DNA of 64,000 nt, from NCBI RefSeq assembly GCF_900116855.1, contig NZ_UETD01000012.1, positions 41,882-105,881 on the forward strand, read 5' to 3'. The notes beneath the pieces are model-generated. The model saw nothing but the letters and a program-made list of their open reading frames with translations. It did no database searches and was not told the origin of the DNA. The DNA comes from Ruminococcus flavefaciens. Lineage in GTDB: Bacteria > Bacillota > Clostridia > Oscillospirales > Ruminococcaceae. The position numbers were made by a program, and so were the translations under genes. Shown piece after piece: positions 55,709 through 64,000 of the stretch. The stretch's first letter is position 1. Each line of letters starts with the position of its first letter.

Positions 55709-57182
55709 CCGCAGTGAACCAGAAGTATATGTACTCATAGTCAGAATACTCCGTATGTGTGAAGTCACCGTCAGGGGTACTTACCGTCACTGGCTTTGAT
55801 TTTGTAGGACGGTAGGTCATGAACATCGCATTTTTTCTGTCATTGCCGAAAAGTCCCGTACTCATGTTCATCAGGCTTCCGTCATCATGAGGAGCTGACT
55901 CAATAGGGAAAACAAGTCCCAGAGAAGGCATGATGTAGTAAGCGCCACCTGTACGCATACCGCCCATATATGTGATAACTCCGTCACCGAAGGCAATGCA
56001 GTTTCCGCCGTAGTTGGTATAATCAATGACATAGTGCTGCATGGTCTCAAAGTCGAATTCGTGCAGGACATATTTAGAAACGCCGCCATTTCCTCCGCCG
56101 TTGGAAAGGGTAAGAATAAGCTTATCCCTGCCCGCATATACTATATCGCAGTTGTTGAGACCTGTTGACACTCTGTATTCCTCGGTTACAACGTCGTATT
56201 TTCGTGTGCCCTCTGGCTTTTCCTTCCACGCAAAGAGCTCCCCGTATATGTTGGGGAACTCCTCTGTGCCCCATTTGCTTTCTTCAGCAGGGCTGAAAAC
56301 GGAATAAAGCTCCTTCCACTCCCCCGTATCGAAATCGTACTCCTTCATGGTCATGTCCGAGCCATGCTCAATGAAGAAGTTCTCATTGTCGTTGGAGTAT
56401 ACTATCTCTCCTTCCTTGGGCTTATAGTCCTTGTCCACCTTTTCCCTCTGAGGGACGGAAAATGTAACTATGAGCCTGTCGGCGTCATTGGAGACCATGT
56501 GGCCATAACCGTCATCTTCGCTTTCCAGTATCTGCTCCATCTCGCCTGTTTCCCCGTCAAAGCGGCAGATGCCCATAGTATCCGTATCCACGAAAAGCTC
56601 TCCGCGGACGGAGCATATCTGCCTTATCTCAAGGCTGTTTTCGGGGTCGGAGTGATGGAGTATCTCCTTCAGCTCTCCCTTTTCCGTATCATAGCGGAAA
56701 ACCGAGCTCTCATGGCATCCGTAACAGAGCGTATCGAAATTTACGGCTATATAGGCAGTTGTGCCGCAGCCAATTGCGGAGGTGATCATAAGATCATCGG
56801 GGGTGACAAAGCTCGCTTCCCATTCCGCTACCCTGTCTGCTATAAATCGTTCCTCACGGTAGCCGCTGTCTAAATATTCCATGAACCTGTCGCGGTATTT
56901 CTCGTCCCTGCACGGGGATATCCTGCTGCCGAAGTCCTGCTCCTTAGATGAAAATTCGCAGCGCTTATAGGGGAACTCCCTGTCCGTAATGGTAGTATTC
57001 ACATCCACTGTGGCGAAATCCTCGGCGGAATATGTCATAAACTCCCTTTCCACGGGCTCTCCCGAAATGTCCTCACCTGTCTCCGACACGGGAGCCGAGG
57101 ACTTTTTATTCTTATTCTCACTGCATGAGAAAGTGCTGAAAGCAAGCATTGAAGCCGCAAATAAACATAATACCCTTTTCAT
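55692..57182 (-). CDS. large lipoprotein, intact paralogue
   Basis: Predicted lipoprotein of 496 residues with lipobox FSTFSC (Cys20). The mature part has repeated strand pairs (TAYIAVNFDTLCYGCH, ELFVDTDTMGICRFDGETGEME, KLILTLSNGGGNG, YYIMPSLGLVF) consistent with a beta-propeller. No enzyme motif is seen. GGAG precedes the ATG. The split paralogue directly downstream overlaps its stop codon, so the two arose by tandem duplication of one gene. The function is not predictable; large surface lipoproteins of this kind are frequent in ruminococci. Confidence 0.82.
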   Translation of the reverse strand: MKRVLCLFAASMLAFSTFSCSENKNKKSSAPVSETGEDISGEPVEREFMTYSAEDFATVDVNTTITDREFPYKRCEFSSKEQDFGSRISPCRDEKYRDRFMEYLDSGYREERFIADRVAEWEASFVTPDDLMITSAIGCGTTAYIAVNFDTLCYGCHESSVFRYDTEKGELKEILHHSDPENSLEIRQICSVRGELFVDTDTMGICRFDGETGEMEQILESEDDGYGHMVSNDADRLIVTFSVPQREKVDKDYKPKEGEIVYSNDNENFFIEHGSDMTMKEYDFDTGEWKELYSVFSPAEESKWGTEEFPNIYGELFAWKEKPEGTRKYDVVTEEYRVSTGLNNCDIVYAGRDKLILTLSNGGGNGGVSKYVLHEFDFETMQHYVIDYTNYGGNCIAFGDGVITYMGGMRTGGAYYIMPSLGLVFPIESAPHDDGSLMNMSTGLFGNDRKNAMFMTYRPTKSKPVTVSTPDGDFTHTEYSDYEYIYFWFTADENDE

Positions 57183-57347
57183 GATGATGCTCCTTTCGGA
57201 TAGTCTTCATATATAAGTGATTTCAGAGGGCGGAAAAGACGAAGATTTTTCATGTTAAAACAAAAAAATATATATCCATTATATCGCACCGACCTCACAC
57301 TGTCAATACCAAACCAAGCACTAATCACTAACAACTAATATCTCAAT
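57183..57347. other. intergenic stretch with a heptamer array
   Basis: Between the leftward lipoprotein gene and the tandem repeat. Around 57312-57346 it holds ACTAAT-type words at 7-base spacing (CACTAAT, CACTAAC, AACTAAT). The rest is AT-rich, with no ORF. Confidence 0.5.
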
Positions 57348-57537
57348 ACTTGCTTTATCAGTAAGTTTATGTTATAAGCGGAGTGCCTCCGCTGCCTGTT
57401 TCGCGGCAGAATACTGTAAAATATCGGCTTTATCGCCGCGCCACTTGCTTTATCAGTAAGTTTATGTTATAAGCGGAGTGCCTCCGCCGCCTGTTTCGCG
57501 GCAGAATACTGTAAAATATCGGCTTTATCGCCGCGCC
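57348..57537 (+). repeat. 95-bp direct tandem repeat, two copies
   Basis: Units 57348-57442 and 57443-57537 differ by one base, and the first seven bases of a third unit (ACTTGCT) follow. Each unit starts with TTGCTT, a 17-base spacer and TATAAG, a weak promoter-like pattern, then hairpins GCGGAGTGCCTCCGC and GCCTGTTTCGCGGC. The third start runs into the better promoter at 57540-57568. Confidence 0.92.
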
Positions 57538-57539
57538 AC

Positions 57540-57568
57540 TTGCTATTTTAAAGCATTTATGTTATAAT
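57540..57568 (+). promoter_or_regulatory. promoter of the GH95 operon
   Basis: TTGCTA (57540-57545), 17-base spacer, perfect TATAAT (57563-57568), 75 bases before the GH95 ATG and directly after the tandem repeat. Confidence 0.7.
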
Positions 57569-57643
57569 AGTAAGATACACAAACTATTGACATTTTTCCA
57601 CACGCTATGAACCAACGATACTATATTCCCATAGGAGATACAA

Positions 57644-59965
57644 ATGAGTACTGAAACTATAATGAAATACGATTCTCCCGCTGAGAGCTACATTGAAGCT
57701 CTGCCTATCGGAAACGGACGTATCGGAGCTATGATATGGGGCACACCCGATAAGGAGTCGATCACTCTCAACGAGGATTCTTTCTGGTCGGGCGGTCTGC
57801 GCCACCGTATCAACCCCGACGCAAAGGAGGGCTTCAAAGAAGCCCGCAGCCTGCTCATGGAGGGTAAGCCCTCGGAAGCCGAGGACGCTGCCTTCACGAA
57901 AATGCAGGGTGTCACGCCCAATATGCGAAGATATATGCCCCTCGGCGAGCTGAAGATAGACCTCCGGCTGGACGGCAGGGCAAGGGAGTATTCACGCAGT
58001 CTCGACATCGGCAGCGCCGTTGCGGACGCTTCCTTTACCGTCAACGGGGTAACATACACAAAGGAGTATTTTGTCTCCGCACCCGATGAGGTCATGGCTG
58101 TGCGCATAAGCGCATCGGAGCCGCAGATGGTGTCCTTCTCCTGCTGCATAGACAGCCCCGAGGACCTTTACGACGACAACCGTCCCTGCGGCGGAAATAT
58201 GATACTTTTCAGCGGCGGCACAGGCGGTGCAAACGGTATACTCTTTGCTGCCTGTCTCGGAGCTTCCGCCAAAAACGGCACCGTAAAGGCGGTGGGAAGC
58301 AGACTTGTGGTGGAGAATGCCGACGAGGCAACTATAATTCTCTCTGTCCGCACCGACTTCTACAGCCAGAGCTACGCCGAGTCCGCAGAGGTGGACACGG
58401 AAATGGCTTTGCAGTGCGAATATGACGAGCTCTACTACCGCCATGTCAACGACTACCGCGAGCTTTTCGACCGCGTGGAGCTTTCTCTCAGCGACAACAG
58501 CGAGGAGGAGAACATCGAGTTCCTCACAACTGCCGAAAGGATAGACCGTCTCAAGGGCGACGAGCTTGATAACAAGGACTGCCGCCGTCTTATAAACGAT
58601 AACAAGCTTTTCGAGCTTTACTTCAACTTCGGAAGATACCTCATGATATCATGCAGTCGTGCAGGCACTCAGCCTGTGGGACTTCAGGGACTCTGGAACG
58701 ACCTGACAGCTGTACATATCGGCAGCAGGTACATACTCAACATAAATACCGAGATGTGCTACTGGCCGGCAGAGAACTGCGGTCTCCCCGAATGTCACCT
58801 GCCCCTTTTCGACCTTCTGGAGAGGGTCTGCGGCAACGGCAGAGTTACCGCAAAAGAGATGTACGGCATCTCAAAGGGCTTCGTATGTCACCATAATACG
58901 GATATCTGGGGCGATACCGCTCCTCAGGACGAGAACAGGACGGCTACCATATGGCCTATGGGCGGCGCATGGCTGGCTCTGCACATCTTCGAGCACTATG
59001 AGTACACCCTCGACAGGGATTTCCTCAGCGAGAAGTACCACATAATGAAGGAAGCCGCTGAATTCTTCCTTGAATACCTCGCGGAGAACAAGGACGGCAA
59101 ACTGGTAACAGGGCCCTCTGTATCTCCCGAAAACACATATATCGACGAAAACGGCACAAAGGCAAGCCTATGCATGGGACCTGCCATCGACTCACAGATA
59201 CTTACGGTGCTGTTCTCAGACGTCATAAAGGCTGCCGGAATACTGGGCAGAGATGAGGCTCTTGCAGGCAAACTGGTGGAAGCTGTAAAGAAACTGCCTC
59301 AGCCTCAGGTGGGCAAGTACGGACAGATAATGGAGTGGTCGGAGGACTTCGACGAGACCGATATCGGTCATCTTCATATCTCTCAGCTATTCGCTCTCCA
59401 TCCCGCCGACCTCATTACTCCACACAGCACACCAAAGCTGTCAGACGCCGCAAGAGCTACTCTTGTGCGCCGTCTTATCAACGGCGGCGGACGTACAGCC
59501 TGGAGCTGCTCATGGGTCACAAATATGTGGGCAAGGCTCTATGACAGCCGCATGGTCTCGGAAAATCTGAAAAGACTGCTGTCACACTATACCGCTCCCA
59601 ACATGATGTCGTGGAAGCCCTCCATGAGCATTGACGGCAATCTGGGCGGCACTGCCGCTATTGCGGAATCGCTCATTCAGAGCTGCGGAGGCTGTGTATA
59701 CCTGCTGCCCGCCCTCCCCGACGAGTGGAGCAAGGGTCACGTCAGGGGACTCAGAGCAAAGGGCGGCTTCATCGTGGATATGAACTGGATAGAGAACAAG
59801 CTGAGCTCCGCGGAGATATATTCATCTCTGGGCGGCGAGCTGCGTCTGAGGACCAACTCCGTAGTCAGCATAACCTGCGGCGGAGAATCGGTCAACTCTC
59901 GCATAGAGGACGGCGCTGTGGTATTTGCCACGGAACAGGGCAGAAAATATACTGTCAAAGCCTGA
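57644..59965 (+). CDS. glycoside hydrolase family 95 protein (alpha-L-fucosidase/galactosidase type)
   Basis: Inverting exo-glycosidase of 773 residues without a signal peptide, so it acts in the cytoplasm. The N-terminal beta domain opens with the GH95 hallmark ALPIGNGRIGAMIWG and ITLNEDSFWSGG. The helical barrel has NINTEMCYWPAENCGLPE (the Asn/Glu-rich catalytic region), then WGDTAPQDENRTATIWPMGGAWL, MGPAIDSQIL and TAWSCSWVTNMWARL. Known members cleave alpha-1,2-L-fucosides or alpha-L-galactosides, as found in xyloglucan or mucin. AGGAG precedes the ATG. It heads an operon with a GH26 gene. Confidence 0.94.
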   Translation: MSTETIMKYDSPAESYIEALPIGNGRIGAMIWGTPDKESITLNEDSFWSGGLRHRINPDAKEGFKEARSLLMEGKPSEAEDAAFTKMQGVTPNMRRYMPLGELKIDLRLDGRAREYSRSLDIGSAVADASFTVNGVTYTKEYFVSAPDEVMAVRISASEPQMVSFSCCIDSPEDLYDDNRPCGGNMILFSGGTGGANGILFAACLGASAKNGTVKAVGSRLVVENADEATIILSVRTDFYSQSYAESAEVDTEMALQCEYDELYYRHVNDYRELFDRVELSLSDNSEEENIEFLTTAERIDRLKGDELDNKDCRRLINDNKLFELYFNFGRYLMISCSRAGTQPVGLQGLWNDLTAVHIGSRYILNINTEMCYWPAENCGLPECHLPLFDLLERVCGNGRVTAKEMYGISKGFVCHHNTDIWGDTAPQDENRTATIWPMGGAWLALHIFEHYEYTLDRDFLSEKYHIMKEAAEFFLEYLAENKDGKLVTGPSVSPENTYIDENGTKASLCMGPAIDSQILTVLFSDVIKAAGILGRDEALAGKLVEAVKKLPQPQVGKYGQIMEWSEDFDETDIGHLHISQLFALHPADLITPHSTPKLSDAARATLVRRLINGGGRTAWSCSWVTNMWARLYDSRMVSENLKRLLSHYTAPNMMSWKPSMSIDGNLGGTAAIAESLIQSCGGCVYLLPALPDEWSKGHVRGLRAKGGFIVDMNWIENKLSSAEIYSSLGGELRLRTNSVVSITCGGESVNSRIEDGAVVFATEQGRKYTVKA

Positions 59966-59979
59966 TATAGGAGGAACAA

Positions 59980-61632
59980 ATGGATATTCGCAAGATCATC
60001 GCTCTTGCAGCTGCTGTGGGAGCTGCCGCATCGGCATTCTCAGCCTGCAGCAAAAGCAAAAAGGTTTCGGTAACGGCTTCCGTGCCTATAATCGAGGAAA
60101 CTACTGCTAAAAAGACCACCGAGCCGACTACCACGGTTCCTGTGGAGACATTTCCCGATTACCCCGTTACCTTCCCCGAGATAGAAAAGACCCAGTCCGG
60201 CAACCTCTATGAGGCGGAAAAGGGCGAGCTGAAAGGCGGCGCAAAGGCTGCAACAGATCTGCCCGAATTCAGCGGAGATGGCTATGTTACGGGCTTTGGC
60301 GACAAGGGCGAGGCTTCGGTAACATTCGAGGTTGACGTCCCCAGCAATCAGCACTATGACTTATCCTTCAACATCTCAGCAAAAAAGGCTGTGGACTGCC
60401 GACTGACGCTGGGCGACGAGCAGCTGACAGTGTTCAGGACCACCGACAACGACCAGTTCACCTATATCACCATATACGGAGTATTCCTCACAAAGGGCAA
60501 GCAGAAGATAACCTTGACTCCGCAGAACGGCGATATGTGCATAGACTATCTCAAGATAGAAAACAATACCTCCCTCAGCGACATCAGCTATAACGCCAAG
60601 GGCGAGCTGGTAAACAAGAACGCAGGGGAGTCCGCAAAGGAGCTCATGAGCTTCCTCACGGAGAATTACGGACAGTATATCATCACGGGACAGTATGCCT
60701 ACGGCGGAGATAACTCCGAAATGGACCTTATCTACCGCACCACAGGCAAATACCCCGTTATACGCTTTTCAAACTTTGAGGTGCCCGACGAGAGCTTCGA
60801 TGAGAGCTTCAAAGAAATAGACGCTGCCGCAGACTGGTATCTCGGCGGCGGCATCACCTGTGTAAGCTGGTTCTGGGAGTCTCCATCGGACAAGAAAAGC
60901 GGCATCCGCACCGAGGATACCGACTTCGACCTTTCAAAGGCTGTCACAGAGGAGGATATCTCACTTCTCACAGAGGAGGAGCTGAGAGAGATGTACAGCA
61001 AGGGCACTATTTCCAAAGAGTGCTACGGTCTCATCCTTGACATCGACAGTATGGCAGGACAGCTCACATCGCTGAAAAACAGGGGAGTCCCCGTGCTGTG
61101 GAGACCTCTACCCGAGGGCTGCGGCGACTGGTACTGGTGGGGCGCCAAGGGAAATGCTCCCTATAAGTGGCTCTGGCAGCTCATCTACGACCGCTTTACC
61201 AAGTATTTCGAGCTGGACAACCTTATCTGGATATGGAACGGTCAGAGTGAGAGCTCTCTTGTGGACAAGCGTACCTTTGATATTGCTGCGGTAGACCTCT
61301 ACCTCGACGGCGAAAAGGACTACGGAAACAGATTTTACGAGGAATTTGCTGCTGTACAGAAGTTCGTGGGCAGCGATAAGCTCATTGCCCTCAGCGAGTG
61401 CGGAAGCGTTCCCGATATGGACACCGCCTTCCGCGACAACGCAGTATGGTCCTTCTTCGGACTGTGGTACGGAAAGTACATTCAGGACGAAAAGGGCGAG
61501 TATTCCGAGAAATACACCAGCAAGGACGCAATCGTCAGGGCTTATAACTCCGACGGTGCAATGACTCTGGACGAGTATCAGAAAATGAGAGGTCTCGAAC
61601 CTCAGCCTGCTGAGGCAGATACCGACGAATAA
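59980..61632 (+). CDS. GH26 endo-mannanase-like lipoprotein with CBM35
   Basis: Predicted surface lipoprotein of 550 residues (lipobox Cys23, then a Thr/Pro linker). A family 35-type binding module spans about 70-192 (YEAEKGELKGG to MCIDYLKIE). The GH26 barrel starts at about 215 (YGQYIITGQYAYG). The acid/base is probably Glu379 in WRPLPEGCGDWYWWG, and the nucleophile Glu473 is in IALSECGS. Classical GH26 enzymes have His before the acid/base Glu (RPLHE); here it is Pro. GGAGG precedes the ATG, 14 bases after GH95. Cell-bound mannan cutting followed by internal GH95 trimming is a plausible division of labour. Confidence 0.9.
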   Translation: MDIRKIIALAAAVGAAASAFSACSKSKKVSVTASVPIIEETTAKKTTEPTTTVPVETFPDYPVTFPEIEKTQSGNLYEAEKGELKGGAKAATDLPEFSGDGYVTGFGDKGEASVTFEVDVPSNQHYDLSFNISAKKAVDCRLTLGDEQLTVFRTTDNDQFTYITIYGVFLTKGKQKITLTPQNGDMCIDYLKIENNTSLSDISYNAKGELVNKNAGESAKELMSFLTENYGQYIITGQYAYGGDNSEMDLIYRTTGKYPVIRFSNFEVPDESFDESFKEIDAAADWYLGGGITCVSWFWESPSDKKSGIRTEDTDFDLSKAVTEEDISLLTEEELREMYSKGTISKECYGLILDIDSMAGQLTSLKNRGVPVLWRPLPEGCGDWYWWGAKGNAPYKWLWQLIYDRFTKYFELDNLIWIWNGQSESSLVDKRTFDIAAVDLYLDGEKDYGNRFYEEFAAVQKFVGSDKLIALSECGSVPDMDTAFRDNAVWSFFGLWYGKYIQDEKGEYSEKYTSKDAIVRAYNSDGAMTLDEYQKMRGLEPQPAEADTDE

Positions 61633-61647
61633 GCAAGGAGGCTTCCT

Positions 61648-62958
61648 ATGAACGACGATATTTCGCCAATCAAGCCCGATTCCGACACTCAGGCGGAGCT
61701 GATGGTAAAGATGCTCCACGAGGTGGCAAGGAACGACCACAAGGCAACAAGCTTCAAAATTTGGGAGACCCTTGTGCTCACCCCTTTCTCTCAGCCCGAG
61801 GACCTTTTCCTGTTCATGGAGGACGACTTCGCCCTGCTGAATACGGGAAACAAGACCTTCACCCAGCTCAGGACAGAGGCACAGAAGGCTGCCGAAAAGA
61901 AATACGGTCTCAAGGGAAATGTGACCCTCGAAAAGATATACGACATCTTCACCAAGATGAGCGGCATCACTCCCACGGGAAGGGAAAAGCTGTTCAACCG
62001 CGAGTGTGACCTCATCCACCATTTTGCCTTTGCCAGAAATACGGGAAAGCTCCTGTTCGATAAGGCTAAGGACTGCAAGAACAAGATAATCATCACCTCG
62101 GAGTCCATATATCCGAGAGATGTTATTGTAAAGATACTCTGCGACTGCGGCTACGGAGCATATGACGCTCTGATAATCCCTGCCGAGCAGAATATCCCCG
62201 ATTCCGCAGAAACTGCTTACCTCGATGTGGTAGTGAAAAAATCGGGATTGGAAGCTTCAAATATCCTCCACATCGGCGGCGACTTCACAAGTGACGTAGA
62301 GGCTCCTATTGTAAGAGGTATGCGCGCGCTGATGCTACAGCCTGCCATGGCTCTTATGATAAAGTCGGGAAGGCTCCGCGGCTTCATTGAGGATAAACAC
62401 CTCTACGACATAGATGAACCTGCATTTACTGCCCTCAGGTGCGCTCTTGCACTGTATGCGGCTTACGGTTTCGATACTCCCCAGAATAAGGTGCCAAAAA
62501 GCGATTTCTGCGGTCAATGCCGTATGCTGGGCTTCATGGTGCTGGGTCCTCTTATGTTCATTGAGGAATTCTCCCCCGAGACAGAGCTTCAGAAAGAGCT
62601 CATAGCCGCTATGGAGAATAATAAGGAGATATCTGAGGGAAAACGGGACTTTGAACAGATGGTCTACCACCATTTCGGAGATTTCATCGGGAAATACGGC
62701 GGCGAAGGCTGTCAGCTGCCGCTGGAATTCATCGAAAAATTCAGCTATATCGGCGACAGAGAACTGATAAAGCCAACTCTTTCCGAAATTGGTCTCAAAA
62801 AATGGGGAAAACCCGCCAATGAACCAAAACTCGCTCCCGTACATACAAAAGCGGTCAAAAAGAACCCTCTTCAGAAGCTTGCCGACAAGCTTTTCCCCCA
62901 AGGCACAAGAGTCAGGGAGATATCAGAGGGCATACTCACGGGAAAAAAGAAAAAGTGA
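61648..62958 (+). CDS. HAD-like protein with degraded catalytic motif
   Basis: 436-residue cytoplasmic protein related to the HAD-fold proteins that begin SFDIFDTLLLRPF. Here the segment reads SFKIWETLVLTPF (about 35-47), so both motif I Asp residues of the phosphatase are replaced by Lys and Glu. Later motifs are recognisable: IIITSESIYP (motif II region) and LHIGGDFTSDVEAP (motif IV, partly kept). The C-terminal ~190 residues are helical, with LGFMVLGPLM and a basic tail (ILTGKKKK). AAGGAGG precedes the ATG. It follows the GH26 gene by 15 bases and may bind rather than cleave a phosphorylated ligand. Confidence 0.75.
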   Translation: MNDDISPIKPDSDTQAELMVKMLHEVARNDHKATSFKIWETLVLTPFSQPEDLFLFMEDDFALLNTGNKTFTQLRTEAQKAAEKKYGLKGNVTLEKIYDIFTKMSGITPTGREKLFNRECDLIHHFAFARNTGKLLFDKAKDCKNKIIITSESIYPRDVIVKILCDCGYGAYDALIIPAEQNIPDSAETAYLDVVVKKSGLEASNILHIGGDFTSDVEAPIVRGMRALMLQPAMALMIKSGRLRGFIEDKHLYDIDEPAFTALRCALALYAAYGFDTPQNKVPKSDFCGQCRMLGFMVLGPLMFIEEFSPETELQKELIAAMENNKEISEGKRDFEQMVYHHFGDFIGKYGGEGCQLPLEFIEKFSYIGDRELIKPTLSEIGLKKWGKPANEPKLAPVHTKAVKKNPLQKLADKLFPQGTRVREISEGILTGKKKK

Positions 62959-62989
62959 CCGCAGCTTTTTCCCTTATAACTTCAAATGC

Positions 62990-63015
62990 GACAGCCGTTT
63001 TCGACGGCGTTTTAT
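62990..63015 (+). terminator. probable terminator after the HAD-like gene
   Basis: Short stem GCCGT...ACGGC followed by GTTTTAT, about 40 bases after the stop. A second small hairpin, GGTCAGAGACC, lies near 63114. Confidence 0.5.
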
Positions 63016-63075
63016 AACAGCTATGGGTTATTACATTTCCCACCCAAAAATACCGTAAGAACCTAAAAAATCCCG

Positions 63076-63105
63076 TTGCCGCCCCCTTTTGCTTTGTGTT
63101 ATCAT
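63076..63105 (+). promoter_or_regulatory. possible spo0A promoter
   Basis: TTGCCG (63076-63081), 18-base spacer, TATCAT (63100-63105). Weak; a sigma-H type promoter was not recognised. Confidence 0.35.
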
Positions 63106-63148
63106 TATTGAGCGGTCAGAGACCGTCAAGCAAAAGGAGGTATAAATA

Positions 63149-63904
63149 ATGAATAACAAGATCAAGGTACTTATCGGCGATGATTCAGCCGAAACAGGTG
63201 TAAGCGTGGCTAATAAGCTCCGCGAAAAGGGAATGTACGCCTATACAAGGCGCAGAGACTGCGGTATCATACTTGAGTCTATAAAGAAGGATCCCCCCGA
63301 TGTTGCCGTCATGGACATCTCATCACAGAACGGCGACGTCATCTCAGTCATGAGAACTGTCAGGGATTCGGGCGTAAAGCCCCCTGTTTTCATCATAACC
63401 TCTGCCTATGACAACGAGTTCATCGAAAGGCAGGTCATGGAAAACGGCGCTTCACGCTTTATGCTCAGACCATACAGCGCAGACGACCTCTGCACCGCCA
63501 TCAATTCTTCTCTCGGAGACAGGGTAAGCAGTCTCAGCGACGACATGGAGGTGGTTGTCACCGACATGATACATCAGCTGGGAGTGCCCGCTCATATAAA
63601 AGGATATCACTATCTCAGAACTGCTATCCTTTACTCTATCAAGGACAAAACTCTACTTGACAGCGTAACAAAGCTCCTCTATCCCACTGTGGCAGGTATC
63701 TACGATACCACGTCATCACGGGTGGAACGTGCTATCCGCCACGCTATTGAAATAGCATGGGACAGAGGAAATGTGGATACCCTCAACTCGTTCTTCGGCT
63801 ATACCGTCGATACGGGCAAGGGCAAGCCCACAAATTCGGAATTTATCGCTCTTATAACAGATAAGCTCAGACTGCGCTATAAAAGCACTCTGAATACTCA
63901 CTGA
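63149..63904 (+). CDS. spo0A: sporulation-type response regulator Spo0A
   Basis: Master response regulator of stationary phase and, where present, sporulation. The 251-residue protein has a receiver domain (about 4-122) with phospho-acceptor Asp56 in VAVMDIS, the acidic pair DD near 10-11 and ITS near the switch residue. The Spo0A-specific DNA-binding domain (about 140-250) has [49 protein letters not shown] and PTNSEFIA. Two receiver changes stand out: the conserved Lys is Arg107 (MLRPY), and the loop after Asp56 lacks the usual MPxxDG. AAAGGAGG precedes the ATG. Confidence 0.95.
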   Translation: MNNKIKVLIGDDSAETGVSVANKLREKGMYAYTRRRDCGIILESIKKDPPDVAVMDISSQNGDVISVMRTVRDSGVKPPVFIITSAYDNEFIERQVMENGASRFMLRPYSADDLCTAINSSLGDRVSSLSDDMEVVVTDMIHQLGVPAHIKGYHYLRTAILYSIKDKTLLDSVTKLLYPTVAGIYDTTSSRVERAIRHAIEIAWDRGNVDTLNSFFGYTVDTGKGKPTNSEFIALITDKLRLRYKSTLNTH

Positions 63905-63969
63905 TAACGAATAAGCCGTGACAGTTCCGAATATAATTCCCGTGATGAATAATTACAAGGAGGAACATC

Positions 63970-64000
63970 ATGGCTTTCAGAAAAATCGACATCAGCGAGC
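63970..64000 (+). CDS. start of a gene cut by the window edge
   Basis: An ATG at 63970 preceded by AAGGAGGA opens a frame reading MAFRKIDISE before the window ends. The first residues resemble flavin reductase-like proteins of Clostridia, but ten residues cannot support an assignment. Confidence 0.5.
   Translation, partial: MAFRKIDISE

Noticed and set aside
61108-62022. 304-residue minus-strand frame
   Set aside because: Spans the junction of GH26 and the HAD-like gene, both clearly coding on the plus strand.

Overview
The window reads as chromosome of a low-to-mid GC Clostridia bacterium, most likely a fibre-degrading Oscillospiraceae such as Ruminococcus. That assignment is inference. It rests on strong AGGAGG ribosome binding sites, TTGACA/TTGAAA-N17-TATAAT promoters, a Spo0A regulator, the SRP RNA-dnaX-ebfC-recR arrangement, an NfnAB electron-bifurcating transhydrogenase beside Rex, a threonine T-box, alpha-glucan phosphorylase and amylase, family 95 and family 26 glycoside hydrolases, and an IorAB/PaaK arylacetate operon. 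No rRNA, tRNA, CRISPR array, prophage or complete insertion sequence was seen.

Layout. 1-2.4 kb: a leftward promoter with no ORF behind it, a lipoprotein and a VanY-like D,D-carboxypeptidase. 2.9-6.7 kb: a zinc-ribbon protein with long Met/Gln/Gly/Pro repeats, MscL, a large hairpin repeat element and two DUF4190-like membrane proteins with Asn/Gln/Gly repeats. 6.8-22.1 kb: a long leftward block with carB, rex, nfnB, nfnA, a LysR regulator, an acetyltransferase, three tandem DUF3592-like membrane proteins, ddl, murF and an alpha/beta hydrolase. 22.3-26.1 kb: SRP RNA, a TPR membrane protein, dnaX, ebfC and recR. 26.1-30.2 kb: small and membrane proteins of poorly known function. 30.7-36.4 kb: glgP, a GH13 amylase and a family 2 glycosyltransferase. 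36.6-41.6 kb: glyS, then leftward DinB-like, thrS and a small unknown gene behind a T-box. 41.8-45.7 kb: a uridine-kinase-like P-loop protein, ppk1 with a histone-like tail, and pssA. 45.8-47.7 kb: three paralogous lipoproteins. 48-53.9 kb: iorA, iorB, an unknown gene, paaK, a lipoprotein and a DUF2726 protein. 54.3-57.2 kb: a lipoprotein and a broken paralogue. 57.6-63.9 kb: GH95, GH26, a HAD-like protein with a degraded active site, and spo0A. A further gene is cut by the right edge.

How the genes connect. Cell-wall D-Ala-D-Ala chemistry recurs (VanY-like enzyme, Ddl, MurF). Redox balance is represented by Rex next to NfnAB. Storage glucan turnover is represented by GlgP and GH13. IorAB plus PaaK could run in the direction of building aromatic amino acids from arylacetates, a route described for ruminal bacteria. 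The most unusual content is non-coding: a family of inverted heptamer-repeat elements, two copies of a ~320-350 bp imperfect palindrome, a MITE-like element in the iorA leader, a 95-bp tandem repeat that duplicates a promoter-like motif upstream of GH95, and a recent 102-bp in-frame duplication in a lipoprotein gene that is also split by a single stop codon.
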